Numbered from the stretch's first letter, positions 10,029 through 19,343 are shown. The stretch is DNA of 64,000 bases from Ignavibacteriaceae bacterium (GCA_013360295.1 JABWCL010000001.1:186001-250000), one strand, 5' to 3'. Numbers and translations: made by a program. Notes: generated by a model not told the origin, from the letters alone.

Positions 10029-10655
10029 TTATGGAAGATAAATCTTAAGTTCAACTATATTATTCGTCCCCAAGTGCGCTGCGTCATACCGGATATCCGT
10101 ACTGATCTGACCGAGGACATCGTCTGCTGAAAGGTCTTCAGTAAGGAATAAAATATCCGCTATATTGTAGACATATAACACCGCAGTGATTATATTAAAA
10201 AGGTTTCTGCGTTTATAATCGTTATCCCTGTTCCCTTTTTCAAAAAGAATATCTGTGTAATATCTTTCCGCGAGAGTGTAAGTCCCAGAGTTTTTATACT
10301 CAGTCGTTAAAAGTTTGATCCTGTCTTCCCTGCCGAGGAAATTATTCTGCGCCAGCATCGCGGTAACGGCTGCGCCCCAGAATGCAACAGTGATACCGGT
10401 GCCTTTAAGGTTATTCCCAAGGTAAACCTGGCCTGCACCGGGAACCAGGACTGAGAGGATTAGTGCTTTGGAGTACTTGGAATTCAGATCGAAGAAATTT
10501 TTCTCCTCAAATGATGGTGAAGCGCCGTCAATTGACGGTGAGAATTGCCTGGCTTCACTTAACATTTTCAGGTTCGTTTGAGCCTGTAATGATGGCAAAC
10601 CGGCTACAAAAAGGATAACAATCAGTATTAAAATTTTTTTCATTATCAAACTCAT
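10029..10655 (-). CDS. DUF5683-like membrane protein
   Basis: 208 residues. The N-terminus (about 1-26, ending LQAQ) is a signal peptide. The conserved block SKALILSVLVPGAGQVYLGN, followed by a hydrophobic segment (GTGITVAFWGAAVTAML), matches the DUF5683 family of Bacteroidota, whose role is unknown. A second hydrophobic segment lies near residues 155-170. Its ATG overlaps the stop of the upstream DUF4159 lipoprotein gene as ATGA, so translation is probably coupled. A second in-frame ATG lies four codons later. Confidence 0.8.
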   Translation of the reverse strand: MSLIMKKILILIVILFVAGLPSLQAQTNLKMLSEARQFSPSIDGASPSFEEKNFFDLNSKYSKALILSVLVPGAGQVYLGNNLKGTGITVAFWGAAVTAMLAQNNFLGREDRIKLLTTEYKNSGTYTLAERYYTDILFEKGNRDNDYKRRNLFNIITAVLYVYNIADILFLTEDLSADDVLGQISTDIRYDAAHLGTNNIVELKIYLP

Positions 10656-12115
10656 TTATTCTTAAATGCGTACGTAAATAGGTTCACCCCAAATTCCAGT
10701 TGTTTTGTAATATCAGTATTACTTACTTCCTCTGCCCATAATACCGGGTATCCCTTCGTGGAAAGAATAACGCGCAATTGTCCGTCCAGATAAAGGCCAA
10801 GAAGATGATCGGCTTTAAGCAGGATCCTCGGATTAAAATTATCCATTCCCTGCGGCAGAGCTCCTAACTTATTTGGGTCAGTGAAAATTTCATGATCTAA
10901 AGGTATTTCCTTTATCTCAGCCTTGCCCTTGACGTGCGCCTGTACTGATTTCATAAGGTCTTCAAATTGTTGTTTGAAGGGATAATCAGTATTAAAGAAA
11001 CAGTTATCAATGAACACAGTCCCGCCGTTATTTATGTAATCTCCCATCTGGTGGACAAAGGAGGAACTTAGTTCGGGGACTAATCCGTTCCCCATTATGA
11101 AGGCAATCTTGCTATTAACAACATCCTCTTCACCAAACCCGCCCATAACAAGACGAACGGTATACTTGGAATTCCTGCCGACATAGTTGATCATATTCGG
11201 AAGGCTCCTCGGAACCGGATTCCAGGAGTTTTCATAGATAAGCTGGCCCGGCTGTGAGTTGTATTTAATCAGTGCTGCATTCATTATCACCTTAGTGGAA
11301 TCACGCCTGCCGGGAATAACACCGCGCTGCGCGAGTATTTCCTCGTCAGTCATCGCCCTCTGGTCGAAACTGAAAGTAAGGTCGGTAAATTCATTCGGCT
11401 CATTATTCTCATCATATGAGAGGACAAAATTCTTAATTGTGATCCTTAATCTCTTCACTTCTTCAACCACCGGATCAAAAACAATCAATCCGTCACGGCT
11501 GTCACCTTTATAAATTGGTTTACCGTAATAATGCATTGTGCGGCGGGCAATTCCCATACGCGTTTCAAAAACGTCATCTTCAACACCGCTGGTACCCTTC
11601 AGTTTCTGAAAATACTCTTCAATGGAGTAATTTCTGGCATTTTTCTTCTCTCTTGCGTAAGTCTTGAAATTATCCCCGCGATCTGTCTGTAAAAGAACTT
11701 GCTCAGGGTCAAAATTTATTTTCGTATTGGTGTAATTATAGATAGTGACCTTAAAGACTGAAAAGCGGCGAGGAGTGACCCCGGTTTCAGGGTCAACCCA
11801 GTTTGCGTAAGTATAAGGATTACCTGAAAATTCCTGGGCTTTTGACTCTTCGGGGAATTCAAAATTGTTTAACTGGTAATCCGACATATATTTTATTTCG
11901 AATTTCCACGATTTGGCGTCATAAACAAGGCTCTGACTTCCGACGGACAGCTTATAAAGAGTATCTTTACTATTTTTAATGAAATCATCGGACGGAACGA
12001 TCACATATTCTTCCTTTTCCGGCGGAAGGAAAATATACTTATAAACGGAATCACATCCGCTGAAAGCGATTAAGGCGAATAAAAAAAGAAATTTAAACTT
12101 CATCATTAATTTCAT
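10652..12115 (-). CDS. DUF4159 lipoprotein
   Basis: 487 residues. The lipobox AFSGC near residue 20 predicts an outer- or inner-membrane lipoprotein. Residues of about 50-290 form a beta-rich region that I do not recognise. The last 170 or so residues are a DUF4159 domain, shown by INNGGTVFIDNCFF, a charged LMKSVQAHV helix, the IPLDHEIFTDPNKL segment, and LRVILSTKGYPVLW followed by LEFGVNLFTYAF. DUF4159 has a flavodoxin/glutamine-amidotransferase-like fold with no proven activity. It is a paralogue of the C-terminal half of the protein at 14783-16216 in the same operon. The PstS-like gene ends 14 bases upstream. Confidence 0.85.
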   Translation of the reverse strand: MKLMMKFKFLFLFALIAFSGCDSVYKYIFLPPEKEEYVIVPSDDFIKNSKDTLYKLSVGSQSLVYDAKSWKFEIKYMSDYQLNNFEFPEESKAQEFSGNPYTYANWVDPETGVTPRRFSVFKVTIYNYTNTKINFDPEQVLLQTDRGDNFKTYAREKKNARNYSIEEYFQKLKGTSGVEDDVFETRMGIARRTMHYYGKPIYKGDSRDGLIVFDPVVEEVKRLRITIKNFVLSYDENNEPNEFTDLTFSFDQRAMTDEEILAQRGVIPGRRDSTKVIMNAALIKYNSQPGQLIYENSWNPVPRSLPNMINYVGRNSKYTVRLVMGGFGEEDVVNSKIAFIMGNGLVPELSSSFVHQMGDYINNGGTVFIDNCFFNTDYPFKQQFEDLMKSVQAHVKGKAEIKEIPLDHEIFTDPNKLGALPQGMDNFNPRILLKADHLLGLYLDGQLRVILSTKGYPVLWAEEVSNTDITKQLEFGVNLFTYAFKNK

Positions 12116-12129
12116 TATAAATAACCTAA

Positions 12130-12975
12130 CTATCTTACGACTTTGACCGGTACTGTCGCCGGCCCTAATTTATTATCAAGTACAAACTTTTGTCCCAGAT
12201 TACCCGTAAGGTACGAGGTGAACCCGGAAGCTAAACCGATATTTATTTCGGTTAAATATATAACGCATAAGCGGGTTAACGGATACAAATCCTGCACATA
12301 ATACCCCGGATGCGGTTCGAGATATTGTATCGTATTTCGTAACGAATCCTGAACGCCAATTTTATAGATAGTATATTCGGATGAATCCTGCATAACGTTT
12401 GCTGAAACAAACCCTATTACATTCTTCCCGCTCTTCACTGCCGTCAGAACCTCAGACTCGGTAGCTTTCACCTCAGCCCCTGCGGGATCAGTCCCCCCAA
12501 GCAACCCGGTTTTCAGGAACTCATACACTCCGCTGTTTACAGAAGGAATAACCGTTCTGTAAGTTTTCGATCTTCCGCCGAGAAAATTCTTTAATGAGCT
12601 ATAACTTATGGTATCCGTGCCTGCATCAAATCTCCCAATGACATAAACACCATCGTAGCAGAACTTAGCTTTTTTATACTCCAGTTTATTAGCGCGGGCA
12701 GCGTTAATTTCCTCATCGTTAAACTCTCTGGTGGAAATGAACATTTCCGCTTCACCGTTAACGATCTTCACGGCGCCTTCCCGGGCCTTTACAACCTGAA
12801 CACTTATCTCTGCGTTTTTATAGGTGGCTAAAAATGAATCCGCCAGCGCTTTAACCACATTCTCTAACCCCTCATCAACATATACAGTAAGGCTTCCCTT
12901 TACCGGTGTCTCTCTGCTCTCATCGCAACCGGAAAATAGAGATAATAAAAGAAGAAGCGAAACGATAATTCTCAC
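12130..12975 (-). CDS. PstS-like periplasmic substrate-binding lipoprotein
   Basis: 281 residues, with GTG start overlapping the TGA of the upstream exbD gene (GTGA). Lipobox LFSGC at about residue 17. The sequence GSLTVYVDEGLENVVKALAD and the segments VKIVNGEAEMFISTREF and VNSGVYEFLKTGLLGG match the PstS-like phosphate/anion-binding fold. The canonical Pst system needs pstC, pstA and pstB; none is here. In Bacteroidota, similar proteins are often encoded beside ExbB/ExbD/TonB genes (recalled, not checked), so it is better read as part of the energised envelope complex than as a phosphate importer. The ligand is unknown. Confidence 0.8.
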   Translation of the reverse strand: MRIIVSLLLLLSLFSGCDESRETPVKGSLTVYVDEGLENVVKALADSFLATYKNAEISVQVVKAREGAVKIVNGEAEMFISTREFNDEEINAARANKLEYKKAKFCYDGVYVIGRFDAGTDTISYSSLKNFLGGRSKTYRTVIPSVNSGVYEFLKTGLLGGTDPAGAEVKATESEVLTAVKSGKNVIGFVSANVMQDSSEYTIYKIGVQDSLRNTIQYLEPHPGYYVQDLYPLTRLCVIYLTEINIGLASGFTSYLTGNLGQKFVLDNKLGPATVPVKVVR

Positions 12976-13475
12976 TTTGGCGCGTTCGCCTTTTTCAATT
13001 CTTCTTTTTCCTCCTCAGCAAGAGATCCGACTGAATATTTGGAAAGTTTGGCCATATTCAATTCATCAATAATATCTACCATTATCTGGTACTTTGCTTT
13101 ACGGTCAATCTTTACAAGAATAACAGCATTCGGATCTTCCCGATACTTATCCTTCAAAAATCCCGGCAGAGCAGTGAATTCCATTTTTTCAGGAGCTCCA
13201 AGCCCCTTGCTGAAATAAAGCTCACCCCCCTCATCAACACGAAAGATGAGAAGGCCAGCTTCAGAAATTTCTGATTTTGTACTGCTTGGGGGCAGTTTAA
13301 TTTCGAGAGTCTGCGGCCGACGGAACACAGTTGTGAGCATAAAGAACGTCAGAAGCAGGAATGCGACATCGACCATTGGGGTCATATCCATCCTGACACC
13401 CATTCTTCTCTTTGGTTTGTGTTTCGATTTTTTTCGTTGGGGCCGTTGTTCGCCGCCGCCGGCATCGCCTGCCAT
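12972..13475 (-). CDS. ExbD/TolR family proton-channel subunit (second copy)
   Basis: 167 residues. A basic, glycine-rich cytoplasmic N-terminus (about 1-28) precedes one membrane helix with the family signature MDMTPMVDVAFLLLTFFMLT. The Asp in PMVDV is the expected proton-path residue. The periplasmic domain (about 55-167) follows. Together with ExbB it would form a proton-driven stator. It lies 13 bases downstream of another exbD; paired, divergent ExbD copies are common in Bacteroidota. The 4-base overlap with the PstS-like gene suggests coupled translation. Confidence 0.95.
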   Translation of the reverse strand: MAGDAGGGEQRPQRKKSKHKPKRRMGVRMDMTPMVDVAFLLLTFFMLTTVFRRPQTLEIKLPPSSTKSEISEAGLLIFRVDEGGELYFSKGLGAPEKMEFTALPGFLKDKYREDPNAVILVKIDRKAKYQIMVDIIDELNMAKLSKYSVGSLAEEEKEELKKANAPK

Positions 13476-13488
13476 ATACCTCTATACC

Positions 13489-13968
13489 TTAATTCTTTTT
13501 TGTTTTGGGTTGTTCTAGGTTCGTTACAAAAGAAAACTTTGAGACCATATTCTTCTGCAATATTTCCATCACATCTGAGACAACTCCGTATTCCGCGTCA
13601 GCATCGCTTTTTATCACTGTCTCGAGTTTTTTGTTCGAGATCCTTGCCTGCGTTACAAGAGCCTCCAGATTATTAAGCCTGACTTCCATTGCCCGTTTAT
13701 TCCGGAAATCATCGCCGAATAACTGTGCCATCATCCACTGTGAATCAAATCCGAGAAAGATTCTCCCTTTCTGCTCGATTGTTATGGTCATAACGTTTGA
13801 TTCCGGCAGTTTGAGATTCGAATTTGATTCCGGCAGTATCACGGTCACTTCTTCAGGCGGACGGAATTGTGTCGTCAGCATAAAAAAGGTCAATAACAGG
13901 AACGCGACATCCACCATCGGTGTCATATCAATCCTGATGCTAACCCGGGCTTTTTTGATTCTTGGCAT
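13489..13968 (-). CDS. ExbD/TolR family proton-channel subunit (first copy)
   Basis: 159 residues. The very short N-terminus MPRIKKARVSIR leads directly into the membrane helix signature MTPMVDVAFLLLTFFMLTTQ. The proton-path Asp is present in PMVDV. The periplasmic part (about 40-159) differs from the other copy, which suggests the two bind different partners or form a heterodimer in the ExbB pore. It starts 8 bases after the ExbB gene ends, in the usual exbB-exbD order. Confidence 0.95.
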   Translation of the reverse strand: MPRIKKARVSIRIDMTPMVDVAFLLLTFFMLTTQFRPPEEVTVILPESNSNLKLPESNVMTITIEQKGRIFLGFDSQWMMAQLFGDDFRNKRAMEVRLNNLEALVTQARISNKKLETVIKSDADAEYGVVSDVMEILQKNMVSKFSFVTNLEQPKTKKN

Positions 13969-13976
13969 AAACCGGA

Positions 13977-14744
13977 CTACTTGCTTCTTAAGATCTGCAT
14001 TACGTTAAAAGAGGCTTCGTCCACCATATAGGTAAAGTTATCAACGTTATTGATGAAAACGTTATAAGCCACAATACCCAGGATCGCGACAAAAAGCCCG
14101 CCGGCAGTATTTACAAGTGCTTCGGAGATACCGGTAGCGAGAGCCAGAGCATCCGGCGCGCCTGCCTGCGCGAGCGCTTTAAATGCCCTGATCATACCAA
14201 TGGTCGTTCCCAGCAGCCCCACCATCGTAGCAATAGATGCAATCGTTGAGAGCGCGATCAGGTTCTTTTCAAGCAGCGGAGTCTCCAGCATAGTGGCCTC
14301 CTCGACTGCCCGCTGAACTTCAGCGAACTTTTTCTCTTCGTCTATCTTCTCATTATCTTTAATTTCTGTATACCTGGCTAATGCGGCGCCTAAGATATTG
14401 GCAACAGCGCCCTTCTGAGTCTTGCATTCACTTATTGCTTCTTCATAATTATCGCTCTTGGTCAGATCCAGTATCCTCTTCAGAAACTTATCGGTTCCTC
14501 CCTTGCCGGAAGATTTTTTAAGCGAAATGGTTCTTTCGATAATGATAGCAAAGTCCATAATCGAAAGGGCAATGAGTACTGATACAAGAATACCGCCGTG
14601 ATACATCTGTCCCATCAGGTTGATCGGGATTGCGCGGGCAGCATCCTTAAAATTAGCAGGGCTTCCGATAATGTATTCATATATCACAAAACCGATTGCC
14701 AAAGCGCTGGCTGTTAAAACTACTATAAAAGTAGATTGTTTCAT
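13977..14744 (-). CDS. exbB: MotA/TolQ/ExbB proton-channel protein
   Basis: 255 residues. The start ATG is preceded by AGGAG at good spacing. An extra N-terminal membrane helix (about 5-25) precedes the family helices at about 48-68, 165-190 and 208-232. The signature TMVGLLGTTIGMIRAFKALA and the alanine-rich segment that follows (LATGISEALVNTAGGL) are typical of the pore-lining helices. The soluble loop (about 70-165) faces the cytoplasm. It powers ExbD and an energy-transducing partner using the proton gradient. The gene directly upstream encodes a TonB-like/DUF4159 protein rather than a normal TonB. Confidence 0.95.
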   Translation of the reverse strand: MKQSTFIVVLTASALAIGFVIYEYIIGSPANFKDAARAIPINLMGQMYHGGILVSVLIALSIMDFAIIIERTISLKKSSGKGGTDKFLKRILDLTKSDNYEEAISECKTQKGAVANILGAALARYTEIKDNEKIDEEKKFAEVQRAVEEATMLETPLLEKNLIALSTIASIATMVGLLGTTIGMIRAFKALAQAGAPDALALATGISEALVNTAGGLFVAILGIVAYNVFINNVDNFTYMVDEASFNVMQILRSK

Positions 14745-14782
14745 TCTGAATATTCTCCTGGAATTATTTCATAATTATTAAA

Positions 14783-16216
14783 CTATTTCTGTGCCGCCTG
14801 ACGCTGATTCTGACGGTCAATAATACCGCCTTTCTGTGTACAGGCAAAAATTACAACGTTCAAACCAAACTGTAGCTGTCTGGTATTATCCAAAGGGCCG
14901 CCTAAAGAAGACGGGTTCCTTGGCCAGTCACCCCAGGCTTTACAGTAACCTTTACTGCTTATCAATACCGCGAGGCGTCCGTTAAGGAAAATCCCTTCCA
15001 GAAACCTGTACCTTTCTTTCACCGGATGCCGGCTGTTCGGCCTGACTTCATCCTCTCCCGGAGGCGGTCCTTCAAAGTCTTCCCAGCAATGATATAGCCA
15101 GTGATTATTAGGGATCTTTTCCCACTCGGCATCATAACCAAGCGCATCCTCAACCAGTTTCCTGGCTTTCTGGTTAAAAGCGCCCCATCTAGCCGCGTAA
15201 CCGTCGTCGATAAACAAGAATCCGCCGTTTCGCAGATATTTCTCAAGGTTTTTAACCTCTACCTGTGAGTAAACCGGAGCTCCTTCCGAGCCCATCATAT
15301 AAACTATCGGTACTTCAAGTATTAACTTATCGTCAAGCCTTATTGCACCCTTAAGTTCAAAATCAATCTTTGTCTTCTTTTGGGCATATTCAACAAGCGC
15401 AGGCAGTGCCTGAGGCACAACGTTCCACGAAGGTTCACCGTTTTCATCCAGTTTACTGGCTCTGTACTGCAACTGGTAGAGGTTCAGGTTCCCGCGAACA
15501 TCTTTTTTATTCCTTCCCTGAACAACTTTTCCTTCCCACCTGTCCTTAAAATTAGAATAATCGAGCAGGTCGTCACCGTAAGTCTGTGCCGGCCTTCCTG
15601 AACCCCTGGTATTTGAAACTTCTTCCACGATATCCGGACCATAACTCATACTTCCGTCATCCCTGCCAACAAGCCCGCCAGTGCCGCCCCGGCCAAGGCT
15701 ATGCCCGTAACTCCGGGTACCACCGGGAATAGACCAGCCTTCCGCGCCGCCTGTTTCACCTGAAGAAAAAGCACCGTGAAAAACACTCCCCTGTCCACCC
15801 ACGCTGGATGATATAGCACTTGGCCGTATATCCGCTGAACGAAGATCAGAAATATCGGCAGCTTCTGTGATACTGTAATCTTTCGGCTCATACTCCGACG
15901 CAGTTGCCTGCTCCTTCACCATATCAAAAGACTTAGCTAGTTTTGGCGGAGTAGGTTCGTATTTTATTGGCGGCGGAATTTTTTCGTAATACGTTTTTAT
16001 CTTTATCGTTTTAACTTTAGTGGTGTTCTTTTCCGAGAAAAAATAAACCCATCCGATTATTCCAAGGTGCAATATGGATGAGAGCAGAATGCCGTAACCA
16101 AATGCTCTCTTATAAGAGATCCGCCACCTGGAGGATTCAAAAACCAGTTTCCCGGCCTGCTTTTCCTCTCGCTTCCGGAGATATTCTGCGATATTACTTA
16201 CTAGCGGTAGTTTCAT
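14783..16216 (-). CDS. TonB-like N-terminus fused to DUF4159
   Basis: 477 residues. A basic cytoplasmic N-terminus (about 1-45) is followed by one membrane helix (about 46-67: FGYGILLSSILHLGIIGWVY). This contains the Ser/His pattern seen in TonB helices. A proline-rich stretch follows (IPPPIKYEPTPPKLAKS), as in TonB, then a glycine/serine-rich linker (about 130-200). The C-terminal 230 or so residues are DUF4159, not a TonB C-terminal domain: GGFLFIDDGYAARW, WYHC-like aromatic/charged motifs, and LAVLISSKGYCKAWGDW. It is encoded between the TPR protein and ExbB. My inference is that ExbBD energy is passed to a DUF4159 domain in the periplasm. The gene overlaps the upstream TPR gene by 23 bases. 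Confidence 0.85.
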   Translation of the reverse strand: MKLPLVSNIAEYLRKREEKQAGKLVFESSRWRISYKRAFGYGILLSSILHLGIIGWVYFFSEKNTTKVKTIKIKTYYEKIPPPIKYEPTPPKLAKSFDMVKEQATASEYEPKDYSITEAADISDLRSADIRPSAISSSVGGQGSVFHGAFSSGETGGAEGWSIPGGTRSYGHSLGRGGTGGLVGRDDGSMSYGPDIVEEVSNTRGSGRPAQTYGDDLLDYSNFKDRWEGKVVQGRNKKDVRGNLNLYQLQYRASKLDENGEPSWNVVPQALPALVEYAQKKTKIDFELKGAIRLDDKLILEVPIVYMMGSEGAPVYSQVEVKNLEKYLRNGGFLFIDDGYAARWGAFNQKARKLVEDALGYDAEWEKIPNNHWLYHCWEDFEGPPPGEDEVRPNSRHPVKERYRFLEGIFLNGRLAVLISSKGYCKAWGDWPRNPSSLGGPLDNTRQLQFGLNVVIFACTQKGGIIDRQNQRQAAQK

Positions 16217-19200
16217 TCTCTATCCACTCAATATGTTGCTGAGCGAAATACACGACTCCGGCCGCAACGGGATTATCTTTATGTTTTTCGACAATTTTCT
16301 TAAATAGCTCCAGAGCCTTCTTCCTGTCACCGATCTGCTCGTAAGAGGAAGCAATATTTGCTTCACACGCGAGTGAGACCTCGGTATCCGGGTATTTTGC
16401 TACGATGGCCGAAAGTTCCTCTATAGCCTTTTTATAGTTCTTTTTATCGAAGATGGCGATCGCTTTCTGATACTCCTGGAACGCGTCAATCTGGGAAAGT
16501 TCCTTTATGAAACTTCTGGCCTCCTCAGACTTATAATGGTCCGGGAACTGATCTAAAAAGGTTTTATACTCAAGCAGAGCCTTCGTGTATTCCTTTTTAT
16601 TATAGTAATAATCCCCAATAGTGAACTGAGCCTCCGGTACAAGTGTGTTCTTTGGAAACTCTTTAATAAGTTTTTGCAGAGGCGGAATCATTTTATCAAT
16701 TTCTTTTAACTGGTAATTACACCAACCGACATTATATAAAGCTGCGGCCGCGAAATCACTTTTATTGAAATTGGCATAAACCAGTTCATATTCAGGAATA
16801 GCCTCAGTAAATTTACCGTTATTATATAATGCCTCTGCCGCGTTATACTGTGCTTCAGCGGCATAATTATCTTCCGGAAATTTCTTTACAAATTCCTTGA
16901 ATTCTTTGTAAGCGTCGTTCCATTCGCCGAGCTTAAAGAACGCGTATCCGATGAAGAATTCCGAGTTCTTCCGGTTCGGTGACTCGGGATATAGTTCCAC
17001 ATATTTTCTGAAGGCGGGGATGGCGTTTTTATAATACCCGTTATCATACAGATTTACCGCGAAATTGAAGAATACATCAATATTTATTTCAGGATATCTG
17101 GCAGCCGAACGGGTAAGGATAGCCATCGCTTTATCAAAGTTGTTCAGGTTATTATACGAAGTTCCGGCGAGGTAACCGGCTCTCGAATATAGAATGTCAT
17201 CATCAAAATTAAGGTCCAGTGCCTGTTCGCCGTATTTGGCTGTATTCTTGAAATCACGCATCTCATAATAGACCTCCGTAAGCGCAACGAGATAACGTGC
17301 CTTTTCAAGCGTGTCAGCCGCGTTCTTTATATAATCCAGCATCAGGTTTATCCCCTTCTGGGTCTGACCGATCTTGGTATATGCCGTAGCAAGCCTGCCG
17401 CGGGCATTCGGAACGAATTGCTTCATTCTTTCGTTGAATTTCGGATCATTAAGAACTAGCTCGAGGTCCGCGATGGATTCCTTATCCTTTTTAACTTGTC
17501 CCAGTAATGTCCCTCTGAGATAGATGGACTGCAGTTTTAGGAGTTCGTTGGTTTTGGAATCATCAACCACAACTGTCAGTTCCTTAATGGCATCGTCAAA
17601 TGAGTTCTTGTTGATCATTACATCAGCGAGCGCGAAATGAGCTTCAGGAATAAAATATACCGAATCCTTCATTTGATTAGCAGCTTCTACTAATTGCTTA
17701 GTAAACGCTTCCCCTTCCGCGATCTTTTTGCCGAGTATAAAGGATTTCGTTGTCTTGATGATCGCGGGAGTAAAATAGGGTGAAACCTGCCTTATTTTCG
17801 CAAACGCGGACGGAATAGAATCGTAATTTTTCAGATCATAATGCGCCTGGATCAAATAGTAATTGATTTCATCAACAAACCGCGTATCTGAGTGAAGCAT
17901 ATCAAGCTCAGTAAGTATCTCGACGGATTTTCGGAAATTCTTCAGTTCATATTCCGCCCTCGCAGTGTATATCAGCGATGGAATATAAAACTCTCCGTCG
18001 GGTTTAAGATCAGCAACTATCTTGAATCGGCGCAAAGTTTCCGGGTAATCTTTGAGCACAAACGAGGATACTGCAGAGATGTATTCAAGGTCGTAAATAT
18101 ATTCGCTTTGAGGATAATTATATATAAATGAATCCGATACAGCGATAGTCTGCGAGTAGAATTCACCACTGTATAACGAAGTGGCCTGAGTATAAAGCGC
18201 GTCCTCAACTGTAAAGTTGATATTATTGGCTACTTCAGCATATGCTTTCGCGTAAAACTCAAATTCTTCAGCAGCGCGCTTATAGTTTTTCTCTTTCAGA
18301 TAAGTATCCGCGATCTTATACTGCATCTTTGCCTGAAGTTCTTTATTCGCGAAATTATCATCGATGGCTTTACGGTAAATATCAAGGCCTTCTTCGAGAG
18401 ATTTATGCTGGCGTGTGTAATCCGCCATCTTTATATAGGTGGCTTCCACAAGAACAGGGAGTAATGAATAATTAGTAATTACTTTCCTGTAATTAAACAT
18501 CGCCGAATCATAATTAGCCTTTTCCCGGTAAGAGTCACCTATTTTCACCTGACTCTTCGCAACAAGTTCCAGATCACTCTCGTCTGTTTCGCGGCTTGAA
18601 GTGGCTTCGAAGATCTGGCGTTCTTTCACGGATTTCAGCTGGACATTCTCCCAGTCTTTATCCTTGAATGCATCTGGTTTGAACCTGATGTTCAGAACAT
18701 TCCAGTATGAGATCGCGTCATCATATTTTTTTAATTCAAAACTGTTTTGTCCAAGCTGATATAGCGCTTTGGACTGATACTCAGTCTCTGGATATCTCTC
18801 AAGAAGTTCAAGCAGCGCGTAATTGCTGCTGTCGAGATGCGATAATTCTCTGAAGCACCAGCTGATATCATAGAGCGCACTCTGAGCTTTAGGATGTTCA
18901 GGGTATGAATCCGCCAGTTTGTAAGCATCATTTATGGCCTCATCATACCGTTTGAGGTTATAGAGTATATCATATATCTGGAACTGGGACAGCGCGCGCA
19001 GTTCTGCCTCATAAGGTTTACTTTCAACCAGCCTGAAAATAGTAATAGCTGAATCAGGCATCTTGAGGTTTTTAAGAGCGTTGGCTTTCTGGTAGTATGC
19101 TGCCGCTACAACACCGAGTGTCAGTTCACCATTGAAGAGAGTTACTTTTACGCTGTCTTCATCAAGAAAATTGCTGGATGTGTTAATAATCTTGTCATAC

Positions 19201-19337
19201 TGCTCAATAGCCCGGATATAATTGCTGGACGCGAACAGCAATTGTCCGCCGGTGAAGTCATCTTTCAGTTCCTGCGGAGTAGGAATGAAGAAACTTGCGG
19301 CAGCAGATGCAAGAAATATGATAACTTTCCAGATCAT
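16194..19337 (-). CDS. Large periplasmic TPR-repeat protein
   Basis: 1047 residues with a short N-terminal hydrophobic signal (about 1-18). Nearly the whole chain is tetratricopeptide-like helical repeats; clear ones include YRKAIDDNFANKELQAKMQY, YPESPNRKNSEFFIGYAFFK and FPDHYKSEEARSFIKEL. The repeat type resembles that of YbgF/BamD-family scaffolds (Y-pAxxxFxxFxxxyP). TPR proteins of this size accompany ExbBD/TonB loci in Bacteroidota and probably organise envelope partners. The stop lies 23 bases inside the next gene, so the two are translationally linked. It starts 6 bases after the upstream barrel gene ends. Confidence 0.88.
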   Translation of the reverse strand: MIWKVIIFLASAAASFFIPTPQELKDDFTGGQLLFASSNYIRAIEQYDKIINTSSNFLDEDSVKVTLFNGELTLGVVAAAYYQKANALKNLKMPDSAITIFRLVESKPYEAELRALSQFQIYDILYNLKRYDEAINDAYKLADSYPEHPKAQSALYDISWCFRELSHLDSSNYALLELLERYPETEYQSKALYQLGQNSFELKKYDDAISYWNVLNIRFKPDAFKDKDWENVQLKSVKERQIFEATSSRETDESDLELVAKSQVKIGDSYREKANYDSAMFNYRKVITNYSLLPVLVEATYIKMADYTRQHKSLEEGLDIYRKAIDDNFANKELQAKMQYKIADTYLKEKNYKRAAEEFEFYAKAYAEVANNINFTVEDALYTQATSLYSGEFYSQTIAVSDSFIYNYPQSEYIYDLEYISAVSSFVLKDYPETLRRFKIVADLKPDGEFYIPSLIYTARAEYELKNFRKSVEILTELDMLHSDTRFVDEINYYLIQAHYDLKNYDSIPSAFAKIRQVSPYFTPAIIKTTKSFILGKKIAEGEAFTKQLVEAANQMKDSVYFIPEAHFALADVMINKNSFDDAIKELTVVVDDSKTNELLKLQSIYLRGTLLGQVKKDKESIADLELVLNDPKFNERMKQFVPNARGRLATAYTKIGQTQKGINLMLDYIKNAADTLEKARYLVALTEVYYEMRDFKNTAKYGEQALDLNFDDDILYSRAGYLAGTSYNNLNNFDKAMAILTRSAARYPEINIDVFFNFAVNLYDNGYYKNAIPAFRKYVELYPESPNRKNSEFFIGYAFFKLGEWNDAYKEFKEFVKKFPEDNYAAEAQYNAAEALYNNGKFTEAIPEYELVYANFNKSDFAAAALYNVGWCNYQLKEIDKMIPPLQKLIKEFPKNTLVPEAQFTIGDYYYNKKEYTKALLEYKTFLDQFPDHYKSEEARSFIKELSQIDAFQEYQKAIAIFDKKNYKKAIEELSAIVAKYPDTEVSLACEANIASSYEQIGDRKKALELFKKIVEKHKDNPVAAGVVYFAQQHIEWIENETTASK

Positions 19338-19343
19338 GAAATA

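Noticed and set aside
12130-12975. Phosphate ABC importer (PstS) as the role
   Set aside because: No pstC, pstA or pstB gene nearby; the gene is inside an ExbBD operon.
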